Of a stretch of DNA of 64,000 nucleotides, positions 10,097 to 20,639 are shown one piece after another; the stretch's first letter is position 1, and each line of letters opens with the position of its first letter. Made by a program: the position numbers and the translations under genes. Below the pieces are notes generated by a model, which was given only the letters and a program-made list of their open reading frames with translations, had not been told where the DNA came from and ran no database searches. Where the stretch lies: NCBI RefSeq assembly GCF_026745355.1, contig NC_079205.1, positions 42,921,876-42,985,875 of the forward strand, given 5' to 3'. The DNA comes from Beta vulgaris subsp. vulgaris. Lineage: Eukaryota > Streptophyta > Magnoliopsida > Caryophyllales > Amaranthaceae.

Positions 10097-12633
10097 ATAT
10101 ATATATATATTGCGTATTTATAGCAAAATGCTTTCCAGTGAAAGATGGGGTCGACTAAGAAGCAAACAACAACAAAAAGACTTCACAAAATGTTGCTAAC
10201 CCACGCGACCATGGCAAACTTAAAGAAGTAGTTTCCCCACCTCCTTTGATCTTCCTGCAACAATTACACTCCTGCCCCACCAGGACAGGTTCAAGAACAA
10301 ATATCAACAGACAGTTGAGTACAAAAGTCCACCCCAAAATTCATGTTTGGTGGCTTATATGTCATGAAATCTAGTTGTGTTAAAATAAAATCAATGCATT
10401 TCACAAATAATACATTTACCAATACTGGAATCAATATTCATGTGCAAAACTTTAGAGTGATAAAAATGTATATCATGAAGATCACCATTCGAGTCATTCA
10501 ACTTCCTCAAATCAAAACATTATTATACTTGGGTAAAGTGAACACGAGTAGAGAGGGGCTCCTATACAAGGGCCGACTATCTCTAAACTATTGGAGGTCG
10601 TCCCCACCGTTTAAAATTTTATGCTTGCAAGCCTTAACTAGGACATGTCCCATTCTTATTATTTGCTGGACTTCACCCACCCAGCGAGGGTTCGAAAGGA
10701 GATCACCCATCCTCCAAGGGTTGTTGTTCATACCATACCTTACTAGGTACCGGCCTTTACCCATTTCCATTTATAATCTATTTATATCTGTAGTTTAAAT
10801 ATATAGTACATCACTACCTCACTTGAAAGAACATATATTCATCCATAAGAAGAGGAAAAGGAGGAGTCACACTCATCCTAGTATTACCATTGTTTTAATG
10901 TACTAAACCTTACGTGAAATTCCTCGTTTAATAATTGAATTTTTCCCATGTTGATGAAAGGTAAAACTTTTTAGAAAATAGTCAAACTATGCTGGTTGTA
11001 CAAAATATGCATATACCTAGGTATCTAGCTTGCTCATTTAAACCTCCTTTACAAAGTAAACTAGTTTGAACATATAAACTTTCGTCAGAAATTTCAGCAT
11101 AAAAAGTAGCATTAAAATGGTTCTAACTTCCTGCTCAGGAGTCCAAATCGAGAAATTTCAGACCTATCCTCAAGAATTTTTCGTTACGAACTTTTCTTCG
11201 TGAAATAGAAAAAGGCTAAAAACCACGTTTCGGGGGTCAAAACTTCGATTTACAGTAACAGGTCACATGAAATCCGAAAACAATACTCAACACTTTATTA
11301 AAATCCTAAAAATTTCCTTTAAAGAGAACTTTTATTTTAAATTATGAGTGAAGGAAAAGACTTCTAAATCTGTAAAAGAAAGTTATCACCTAAAAGAAAT
11401 AATATTATACTTTTATTTATCCACAATTTGCATAATAATACATACTTTTATCAAAACTCATTTCCATTATAATAGAGTGACTTCCTTAATTCTCCTCTTT
11501 CATGGATGAACCCAAGAGTATTTATAACTCAAAATCAATCACATGCAAGTGAAATCTTAACTCAAAATTTAACATGCATGAACTATTTTCATCAATTTGA
11601 TAAAAAAAAAACATAATTGAACTACCACACATCAAAATTTCACCAAAGCTAAAGAGAGTAAATAAAGAGGGTGTTCTTATGTACCTTAATCTCCTTGATC
11701 TATCACTCAATTCGTTTTCCTAAGCTCCTTTTACCTCCAAAGACTTTAAACTCCAAGTTCCTACATAGTTTTATCAATGCATGCCATTAGTTTCATGAGC
11801 TAAGCTTACATCCAACTTTAAATATGTTCTTCTACTTCCTTTACATTTTTCTTACCTTGTATGAGGATGATTCTTCAAAATCTTCTTATTTTTCCTACAA
11901 AGATCTTTACTCCTAGACTCCTTTTTCTGCAAGATTTCAATCAAATACTAGATTAGGGTCCTTTGAAGAAAATTTTTTCCAAAGAAATGCTCATAAGGGA
12001 CGAAGAGGAGAAAGGAAAAGAAAGAGGAATTGCACCTCTTATTTCTGGCGGGTGCATGCAATGGGGAAAAGGGAAGTGGGCAAAGTTATTTCAATCTAAT
12101 TTAGGGGCTTTGGAAGTTGGGGTGTCACCCTAGGGTTGTTCCCTACCCATTGAGAATCCCAATCTTCTCTTTCCTCATAAGTTTAATGAGATATCCTTCA
12201 TTTTATGGGTTGCTGTCCAGCAGCTCCTAACTCACTTAATCATGTGTTTGGGGCCTAAAAACCCCTTCCTAGCCCAACCAAAAGATGTACACTAGTAGCC
12301 CACACATGGTAGGGCATATTACAAGTGTTTTTAGAGTTTCCTTCCTTTATTCATGGCCCTAAAGTGATGTTACTTCCAAAGTCTCAAATCTAAGATAGAA
12401 CTTGGTTTCATTTTTTTTTTCTAGAGTTTATTTTACTCCTTCCATCCTCCTAGGAACAATTTATTACCCCTTTACCATAGGTAATTGAACACTTTCACTT
12501 GTCCTTCAGTGATCATAAGAAAATTTAATTATAATAACATTACGAATATGCACATATGCTATTATTGGTACGCACATGGAGAATGATCGAGATGTTTTTT
12601 TTTTTTAAGGTTAAAATTTTTCGGGCTGTTACA
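9812..12633. mobile_element. Long solo LTR (about 2.8 kb), probably Ty3/gypsy
   Basis: The element opens with TGTAACAACCCC and closes with GGGCTGTTACA, so its 7-base ends are perfect inverted repeats of the TG...CA type. It is flanked by a perfect 5-bp duplication, attag (9807-9811 and 12634-12638). There is no gag-pol coding inside, only short chance frames. Long LTRs starting TGTAACA are common among plant gypsy chromoviruses, so a solo LTR from that group is likely. An (AT)n tract lies within. A complete but non-coding short element cannot be excluded because internal LTR copies were not searched exhaustively. Confidence 0.7.
10014..10110. repeat. (AT)n microsatellite
   Basis: About 95 bases of near-pure alternating A and T with one or two phase slips. 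It sits inside the long solo LTR. Confidence 0.95.
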
Positions 12634-12997
12634 ATTAGGTAGTTCGCTTTTCTATTTTTACTTTTTTTTTATTCTTTAATTAAAGTAAGTAGTTACTCCT
12701 TTTTTTTTCTATTTTTTGATGTCCTACCCCTCTTGACATAAAATAGAGATTAAAATACTTACACAATTTATTTACATGATTAAACTAATAGTTTTCCAAA
12801 AAAAACTTTCATGAAACTTTTTTTTCTTAATTTGATAACAACTTATAAACTAAACTTTGAAAATAAGTCACGAATTTTACTTTACATAAAGTTGAGAGTC
12901 ACCATCTAGAATTGAAAAATAAAATTTCCAGCATTTAGAATTTTGCGAAATACAGGATGATCTAGAATTTCCCAATTAATTGGTCTAAAGATAAGGA

Positions 12998-13140
12998 TAG
13001 GAGTTAGCTCAAGTGGGTAGAGCACCCCCCCTTGGCCCTTGAGGTCAGGGGTTCGATCCTTACCCCAACATATATTTTCGTAGCATGATATGCATGCCTC
13101 ACCAGCCAATGTATTGGTGTTTCCTACGGGCTAGTACTGA
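12998..13140 (+). mobile_element. tRNA-derived SINE
   Basis: An RNA polymerase III A box (TAGCTCAAGTGGGTAG, 13005-13020) and B box (GGTTCGATCC, 13050-13059) are spaced as in a tRNA. The sequence between them does not form a full tRNA cloverleaf, and about 80 bases of unrelated sequence follow. That is the structure of plant SINEs. The tail and target duplication are not clear, so the 3' limit is approximate. Confidence 0.65.
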
Positions 13141-13424
13141 AATAATTTCTAGAACCAAATAATCATATTCTAATACCAATTCGAAATCTATTTTTTATTC
13201 TTTTAGATACATAATTCCTTGTATTTTTCAAATTATGTCATCAATTTTTCCTCACAATACAAAAGTTTACGAAAAGAGAGCATCATCCGAGACACTCACT
13301 AGTTAAAAAAATAAAAATAAGAACAATATTTTGTGACACTCAAAATGAAATGTAAACACTATGTTATGAGACCGAGGGAGTATAAAACCATGCTACTAAA
13401 AAACCAAAAGAAGAAGTATTAGTG

Positions 13425-13451
13425 TTTTTTTTTTTTTTTTTTTTTTTTTTT
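13425..13451. repeat. Poly(T) tract
   Basis: A run of about 27 T, 200 bases upstream of the RBM42 start codon. It may be a decayed poly(A) tail of a minus-strand insert or a replication-slippage tract. Confidence 0.9.
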
Positions 13452-13647
13452 GAGGAGAAGAGGAAGTACTAGTCAGATAATAATTTAGCAGTTAACAGTG
13501 GCGTCGCCCGTAGAGAATTCTAGAAAGTGGTCTCCCTTTCTTCCCCAATTTCCAATTGATCAAATTCCGAAACCCTAATTGAAAATTCCCCCGTAGAAGT
13601 TGCGATTAATTGTGTTTATACTGAAGAGGTTGCGCAAGCAATTGACG

Positions 13648-16600
13648 ATGTCGACGGTACCTTCATCATCATCAGCATCTGTTTCATCGCAGTTTACATA
13701 TTCAAATGGATCCTATTTTCCGACGCCGTTTCATCTGCAACAACCCCAATACGCTGCGCCGCCGCAACCACCGATGCCCGCTTCTCTTCCCATCGCTCCC
13801 GCGTCCGCCTCCGCCTATTCCGCTTCGCCTGGGGTCTACACGCTCCCCCAGTTTCATCAGGTACTTACTTTTTCTTTAACCTATAATTATGTTTTTTTTA
13901 TTACTGTGATGTTAGTTGCATTTTACCATTTTCAGTTTTAGATGAATTATCAGATTTTGTTAGTATAATGGGGAATTTTTATTTTTTTATGTAAATTGGA
14001 TAAGTAGTTCAATTTTAGGTTTAAATTATTATATAGATGAATTATCAGATTTTGTCATATTTTTAGTCTTTTTTTTAAAAAACTGTTGGCGGTCGTCATT
14101 TTGTCAACTGATTCAACTCCAGTCTTGGCCCTGTCATGTCGCTGCCATCTACGCTCCTAGCCACTCTTGTTTGCTGTCGGATTTTTCATTGTAGAATTCT
14201 TGTATCAGTGGCGGAGCCAGGATTTCAAAATCGGGGGGTCACAAAAAAGATAAAAGATATTCACTATTAAAAATTTTACCACACAAAGAAACATTATTGA
14301 AGACCGGATTGTTTTCCGGTTACCTTTGATTTTTTTGATCTAGATGTATCACTCATAGTTTCCTATATTCATTATTTAATATAAATTACCACATTTCATA
14401 CCAAAAATATGCATTGAGTCACATAACAATGCACTCATAAAAATGCAAAATATGCATGAATCACAGAACAATCAGACATTGAACAGCTCCACAAGCATCT
14501 CTAATCTAGTTGAACAACTTATTCACATGAAAGAACAGTATATACCAAAACTTTTATACATAAACAAATAAGCTCAACAAAAAACACAAGCACATTTCAT
14601 ACCAAATTTTCATCTGAGGCTTCAGAAGGCGAATCGAGGTCGATGGCAAAAAGTATTTCCATGAACAAACACCATTGAAAGACCCACATCTTTTATACGC
14701 ATGATTGGTAGCTATAGCTTCACCATCACAAACACAAAAAATCCTAACCAGATGAAAACAAGTAAAAAGTAAAATCAAATTCCACGAAAAATTCTTAAAC
14801 TGATGAGCTAACACAGTACAAGTACAAACAAAAACATCAATTCAATACAGAATTACACTCAATAATCTGCCATAATTTCTGATCTCCAAATTCAAACAAT
14901 AAAGTTGCACACAAAACTTCACCATATGAGATTCTCTTCTAAAACACTAAAATAAAGAAATGATGAGATAAACTGCAAAAGATTAGAAATTTAGAATACG
15001 TTACCTGCTTTAGTCATTCCAATACCACTGTCAATAATAGACAGGGTCTTGTTCGCCTTGTCACGCACAAGCCTGATGAACAACTCAGGCATGAGGCATC
15101 GAGCTTACTCTTATCCGTCAAACTCTCAAACCTAATCTTATCCAACGACTAATAAAATAGAGCAAAAAAAATCGTCAACCAAACGCAGGAAAAAAAGAAA
15201 AAAAAAACAGAGAGAAAAAGAGCGAAATTGAGAAATTCGACATACATCTGAAGAGTTAGAGATGATTTGTCGAAGAAAAATCTCCTTGTTAGAGTAGAAT
15301 GTGTTGATGATGAGACTCAGAAGTTTATTAATTTCTGCCTGAAATGCGAAAGTCTCAGCTTCACGGCTTCACCCATTGTTAGTCCGCCATTGATGCACCT
15401 TCAGAAAAAACCCTAGAAATTTCGCAATGAGAGAGGAGAGAGAATGTGGATTGATTGCTTTGGTGTACTGAGGTGTATTGGGAAAGGAAGGAGCGCTGAA
15501 CTCCTCTTTTCTAGCGCTAACTGTTGTACTTGCTACTGGTTTTAAAAAAATTTTTCCCCCGAAAAATCTTTCAATTTTTTTTTTAATTCGCGGGGTCACG
15601 TGACCCAAACTAGCTCCGCCACTGTCTTGTATGCTTCAATGTTTCTTGTCAAAATAGGGAACAGTAAAGGTTTGTATTAGCCAAGATAATAAAGATTTAA
15701 GCAAACAGCTTCAATGATGGTTTCAGTCAGATCTTATTTTGCGGTCATAACCACAATGTAGGCCGTTTGGCAGGTTAATGAACCGAAAATCTGGTGATAG
15801 GAATTTTGTAGCAAATGCAAGGGTTGGAGTGGGGATATTGTCCATTTTGTTCTGATGGGTGAGCTACTGTAAGATAAACTTTAAGAGGAAGAAGACATGA
15901 CGATATAGTGAATGTATAGTTAGCCTTTTAAAATTCAGTACATAATCAATAATAATAATCAAGATAGTGTTGTACTCTTTGAATGTATGTTGTGTCAATG
16001 CCATTATATATATCATCATAATTATCTCATCCTAATTTCCATGTTCTATACTGTAAAAATGAAATACGGCGTGGCTTCCTTTCTCTTTTTGCCTCTTTAT
16101 TTATCGTAACTTCCCAGATGGAAGTTATGGATCAGTGGATGGAGAATTTATGAACTTTTTTCTCATAGTAAATTTGGTTAAGGAGTTTGAAAATTTTGTG
16201 TAGCTTAATCACTACATCTGGTAACTTTATTAGCTATTGTCTGTGACTCGTAAGTAAATTTGTCAAGTGAATAAATTTTATTGAGCAATATGAAAGGGGA
16301 TTCTTACCTCGTGATTTTTTTATTTCCTTTTATTAATGAGATTAAGAACCAGATAAAATTTTGGGTTCTATTGATAGGAGCACTGGTGGAGAATTAGTTG
16401 GGTATCTTATTCATAAAGCTTTACTCCGTCATTGCAACTTTTACATTCTATTGTTTTGTTTTACAGGCACAGCAATTATTTCAAAAGGATGCACAAACTA
16501 TTACACCCGAAGCTCTAGAGAGTGTCAAAGCAGCTCTTGCAAGCAGTGATATTGAACACAAAGCAGAAACAAAGAAGAAAGCAGTACCACGTAGAGCTGC

Positions 16601-18913
16601 TGGTCAGTCATGGGAGGATCCAACGCTTGCAGAGTGGCCAGAAAGTATGTTTTTTTTCCTCTTGCTTGGTTACACCCTGAATTTGCTTGTTTCTTGCTTA
16701 CACACTACAAAACTTTGAAAAGTTAAAATACTTTCTCTCTGTTTCAAAGTCTTTGGGTTCCCAACTAGGTGGCATGCAGTTTTAGGAGGATGATAGACAA
16801 GGTAGACAGACAAATATAAAATAATATAACCCAGTCACTCGTCTTACTAGTGTTTACATTATGCAAGTTTTAAGAAATAGAGGAAATAGCGTAGAACAAT
16901 TGTGGGCCATTATAGGTAGATTATTCTTTTTTCCACACACTTTGTTTGGTTTATAACCCTTAGATTAGTAATATAACTCTGCAAACAAAGGCAGGCCTTG
17001 TGCTGGGACTTGGACCTGTAATCTAATCTTTGTTTGATAGCTTAGTCATGTATATCCAGGATATGCTTGTTCACAAACTGTTATAAAAGCAAGAATTCTG
17101 CCAGCTGCAGAAAGTTCAAAATGATGTCTTATTTTTTGAATAAGTGCCCTATTAGGCAGAGGCGTTCAGACCCTCTTGTTGGCTGGTGTATTGTCTCAAT
17201 TTTCCAAGGGCTGTGTATGAGTATGTAATTATCATCACCTACATTTTATTCTTCTCGTGATTTTCTTGTTGTCTTATGTCAGTAGTGTTCTTGATCCTTA
17301 ATGGTAGAGATTTGTCGACTTCAGTACTGTTTCTTGTTTAGCAGTTCTCATCTCTTAGAACCATATAAGATCTGCATATTGGCAACAGCTGGGAAAATAA
17401 CATGGTAGTCTGAAGCTGAGTGATGGTGAGTAAGATCCTGTAAATGCTGCCAGTGGGTAATACCAATAAGTTCTTACCGTAGCTAGTTTCTGATCATATC
17501 CAAACATTTGGTTCTTTTTATTTTTTTTCCCCGCAGGAATTTAGGATCATTCATTGCTGTCACAAGACTATCTTTTTGCAGTTTTTGCTTGATTGGGTAA
17601 ATCATAGATGAGGTATTAAGAATTGTTTGTTAATAGACTAGTTCCAAGAATTCCTGAAGTTTTGAGCTCTATATTGTGTGCTCTTGTATGTCTTCTATTG
17701 ACTTTTATTTCTCATGCTGCTTTTATTTGAGTCTTGTCCTCTGGCTGATAATGATACATTACAGATGACTATCGCCTATTTTGTGGTGACCTCGGAAATG
17801 AGGTGAATGATGATGTCTTGTCAAAGGCCTTTGCAAGGTTTCCATCGTTCAACATGGCCAAAGTAAGTGTTACTTTATATCTGATTTTTCCTTTTTCTAC
17901 TCTTGTTTATGGAACTAACTGTTACGCCGACTGCTGCTTTATGCTCTTAGGTGGTTAGAGATAAACGGACTGGCAAGACTAAGGGATATGGTTTTGTTAG
18001 CTTTGCCAACCCTTCAGACCTTGCTGCTGCAGTGAAAGAAATGAATGGTAGGTCTTTTATTACTGCATAATTTAAAAAAAGTATAATTGCACTGAAATGT
18101 TTCTGTGTAAATGATGTTTACATGATCATTTTTCATTGTTTATGTACATTGTTCTGATTACAGAATGTACTGCTCATTGTGTGATGGCCTGCTTGAAGTT
18201 TTCATCAATGAGTTAGATTTAGTGCGTTTATGTTGGTTATTCATTGCTCCCGCTTCTTCGCTCCTTGCTATACCTGTGTGCTAGAAGGTGTAGCCATAGT
18301 GTGTGATGAGTAATTAAGCTATGCTGCCGATTTAGCAATGTATCTATCTTTTGCTCACTAGTTGGCAATGGGTTCTCCCTAATCCGTTTGATTTGTTTGG
18401 CTGTGTTCTGCTCAATGTGCCCGATTCAGGATTTGTCAGGTTTTGATTATGTTGCAATTTAAATTAGATCCAATTTTGTCTTGGAATACAGACTGATGCA
18501 TTCTGCTGATGGAATCGGAGTGATCCATTGGAGGAGTATCTACTTTACTGTCTGATTTATTGCTTAGTAGTTGATTGGGATATCTTGAAACTTTGTACAT
18601 TACATGAGGTGCTCTGTATTTTAAATATCCATTGCCTCATCCGTTTCATTGACAGGTAAATATGTTGGAAACCGGCCTATTAAACTACGTAAAAGCAATT
18701 GGAGGGAGAGAACAGATCAGGATGCTATGGAAAGGCAAAAGGTAATGCATCTTTTAATTGTTAGTTATCTTTCTGTCCATTGTATGTGGTATTACTAACT
18801 TTAGCTTTGGCTCCATTACTCTCGTTTGGGGCCTCTGTCTATTAATCTTTCTGTCACAGAACCAAGCCCATAAAAAGCCTAAGCAGTCTAGGAAAAGTGT
18901 ACTGCACAAGTGA
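13648..18913 (+). CDS. RBM42: RBM42-type RNA-binding protein (RRM), six coding exons
   Basis: Exons are 13648-13860, 16467-16644, 17765-17862, 17951-18047, 18656-18741 and 18860-18913. All introns are GT-AG and the 726-base coding sequence has no internal stop (241 residues). The first ATG in frame is used; an in-frame TAG lies upstream at 13594. Residues 1-71 are a serine, proline, alanine and glutamine-rich tail with [10 protein letters not shown]. Residues 72-130 are charged and include [16 protein letters not shown]. One RRM follows, with RNP2 LFCGDL (135-140) and RNP1 KGYGFVSF (174-181), then a lysine/arginine-rich end. The RRM sequence [13 protein letters not shown] is typical of RBM42 proteins, which bind RNA and are linked to pre-mRNA splicing and translation under stress. 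The protein is probably nuclear. Intron 1 is 2.6 kb because of a hAT insertion. Gene structure is inferred from sequence alone, but every junction keeps frame. Confidence 0.93.
14206..15624. mobile_element. Non-autonomous hAT element in RBM42 intron 1, carrying an HSP90 fragment
   Basis: The ends are CAGTGGCGGAGCCAGGA and, inverted, TAGCTCCGCCACTG. A perfect 8-bp duplication, tcttgtat, flanks it (14198-14205 and 15625-15632), which is the hAT signature. The element is 1419 bases long and encodes no transposase. Beside the right TIR is a 14-base palindrome centred on CACGTG (15593-15606); a matching half (GGGGTCAC) lies just inside the left end. Its right half contains a captured HSP90 piece on the minus strand. 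The left half (14230-14990) is unidentified. Confidence 0.9.
15005..15376 (-). pseudogene. Captured 5' fragment of a cytosolic HSP90 gene
   Basis: Minus-strand translation gives the conserved HSP90 N-terminus in two exons. The first (from about 15355 to 15246) reads [20 protein letters not shown] and ends in NSSD before a GT donor. After a 97-base intron with an AG acceptor, the second (15148-15005) reads [17 protein letters not shown], later PELFIRLV and [12 protein letters not shown], then a GT donor. The HSP90 N-terminal domain is the ATP-binding part; NSSD includes the conserved ATP-pocket Asn. A 5-base insertion after KLDA and a shifted frame at the presumed ATG (15376) break it. Introns are retained, so the capture was from genomic DNA rather than from mRNA. 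The AT-rich pieces outside the exons may include HSP90 5' leader. It lies antisense to the host RBM42 gene. Confidence 0.88.
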
Positions 18914-20340
18914 CCATGATAAATTCACATTTGGAGTTGGTGGAACGTAAGTTGCTCATCTCCCACTTGATTATCTTGATTTTTGAATGTTGAAGTTGTC
19001 AGTCTACCTCGGTTGCAATGACATTATTTCTATAGCAGTTATTGTTTTTAAAATTAATGTAAACTATGAACATAGAGTGTGATCAATTTGTTAAGTCTTG
19101 ATTCGAGTTTTAGTCAGAAATGTTTTTTTTTTTTGTTTTGTTTTAGCTTTATTGGAGACTTAACAAATAAAACTAAACTGACCTGTCCTTGATTACCCTT
19201 AAATTACATCCATTGTTATTAAAATCTCGAGTTGAACCTTATGGATCCTATGATTCTACAATTCCGGACCTGACTGATGATGATCCTATGATTCTACAAT
19301 TCAGGACCTGACTGTTGATTACATTAAATTTTTTTATAACATAGAATCTTTCAACTCTACCCAGCTGAAAAGATTTTTTTAAATTTTTTTAACATAGTAA
19401 GACCTTAATATGATTCTATGATCTTGCGATTCAATATTCAACCTATTATAAATTATGAAGTAATTTTATAGTCTTTTCTCCTATTAGATTCCGTTTACAT
19501 GTTACTAATTATTGTATTTAAGCTTCTAACATGAGTCTTTCGCCATGTCGTAGCATAATTAAAGCCTTTTTTTACCCTAATTTGTAGTATCTTACTATTC
19601 CATCTTTCCGTGTTCGCGACCCAAGTTTGGATTATTCTTTTGCTTACATTGATTACATCTAACCTAAGCTAAATTTTATGCAAAATTAGATGAGCCGATG
19701 TGGACATAAACCAAAATCTATCGAATCTGAATTTGATCCAACCTGAAAATTTATATGATGAATATCATTTATTTTTCATTACAAGCGAATGACCTTGAAC
19801 ATGACCTCATCTCCTTGTTATAACTGGACACATTTTGTTGAAGGGCTGATGAATTCTTTCATGGCTTCTTGCTTTGTAGGCAATTGGCGTTAATCGAAGT
19901 TTGGGGACCTTGGTGTCAGGATATGTTGGTGATGAGAAGAAATGGATTTGTGGTAGTATCATATAGCTTGCTTAATTTGAATGTACTATACGTCTTGCAT
20001 TTGACGGTCAAGAATTTGCTTCTTACTGTAAAACATGCAGTGAAGAATCAGTCTAAAGTTGTAATTTAATCGTCAATGGTACTACTTGATTCCAGAAAAT
20101 CAGAATCGTAACTAAAGAACAATTTCATGAACAGTTATTGGCGACATTCTGTATAGCTGTATGGCTGTATATATAGAGCTGCCCTCCCTCTTTCAATACT
20201 CCCCCCTCCCCCGTCCACCTTCTCTCCATGCCAGCCGCCACCATTGAGCCCCTACTGCTCTGAAAATTAACACCAGTGCGATTGATTGCCGGGAAAGCTG
20301 CCACTTTACCCAGTTATGTGGAATGTTGTATGTTTTGTAA
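18914..20340 (+). other. RBM42 3' untranslated region with a probable intron
   Basis: After the stop, the sequence reaches GGAAC|GTAAGTTG at about 18946, a strong splice donor. A plausible acceptor (TTGCTTTGTAG) ends at about 19880, followed by about 300 bases of T-rich sequence typical of a last exon. A 3' UTR intron of about 0.93 kb is therefore likely. Two near-identical blocks with GATCCTATGATTCTACAATT (19246-19310) lie in the intron. The polyadenylation site is not obvious; 20190-20340 is the likely area. Confidence 0.5.
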
Positions 20341-20376
20341 CGGTAGACAAATAATTAGTATATATCATAAATATTA

Positions 20377-20632
20377 CTCCCTCCGTTTTTTTTAGATGTA
20401 ACATTGGACTTTTCACATTTGCCGAGACACAACTTTGACCGATAATATCTCCAATTGTATAAAAGTAAAAATTATAAAAAATATATATTTGGAAAGTGTA
20501 TACCGTGACGAATCAAAAAAGATCCCACATGACTATATTTTTTCTTATGTATAAATAACAATTAGTGGTTAAAGTGTATTGGATGAATAGTGTCCAAAGT
20601 CAATATGTTACATCTAAAAAAAACGGAGGGAG
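20377..20632. mobile_element. Stowaway MITE (Tc1/mariner)
   Basis: Terminal inverted repeats CTCCCTCCGTTTTTTTTAGA and its inverse ending ACGGAGGGAG are flanked by TA on each side (20375-20376, 20633-20634). The 256-base element has no coding capacity. The near-perfect ends suggest a fairly recent copy. Confidence 0.93.
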
Positions 20633-20639
20633 TAGTATT

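Larger units (their letters stand above)
12639..13490. other. Intergenic DNA upstream of the RBM42 gene
   Basis: AT-rich sequence containing the SINE at 12998-13140, the right half of a Stowaway-like MITE ending GAGGGAGTA near 13381, and a run of about 27 T (13425-13451). The promoter of the RBM42 gene must lie in the last few hundred bases; no clear TATA box is seen close to the likely transcript start (about 13490). Confidence 0.5.

Noticed and set aside
10343..10798. 151-residue open frame on the plus strand
   Set aside because: Lies inside the long solo LTR, has no family motif, and a piece that looked like 5S rRNA (ATCACCCATCC) does not extend to the rest of a 5S gene.
13000..13075. Genuine tRNA gene
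   Set aside because: A and B boxes are good, but anticodon and acceptor arms do not pair and about 80 unrelated bases follow, as in a SINE.
14554..14814. 86-residue minus-strand frame inside the hAT element, considered as another HSP90 exon
   Set aside because: The translation does not match any HSP90 segment I know; origin left open.
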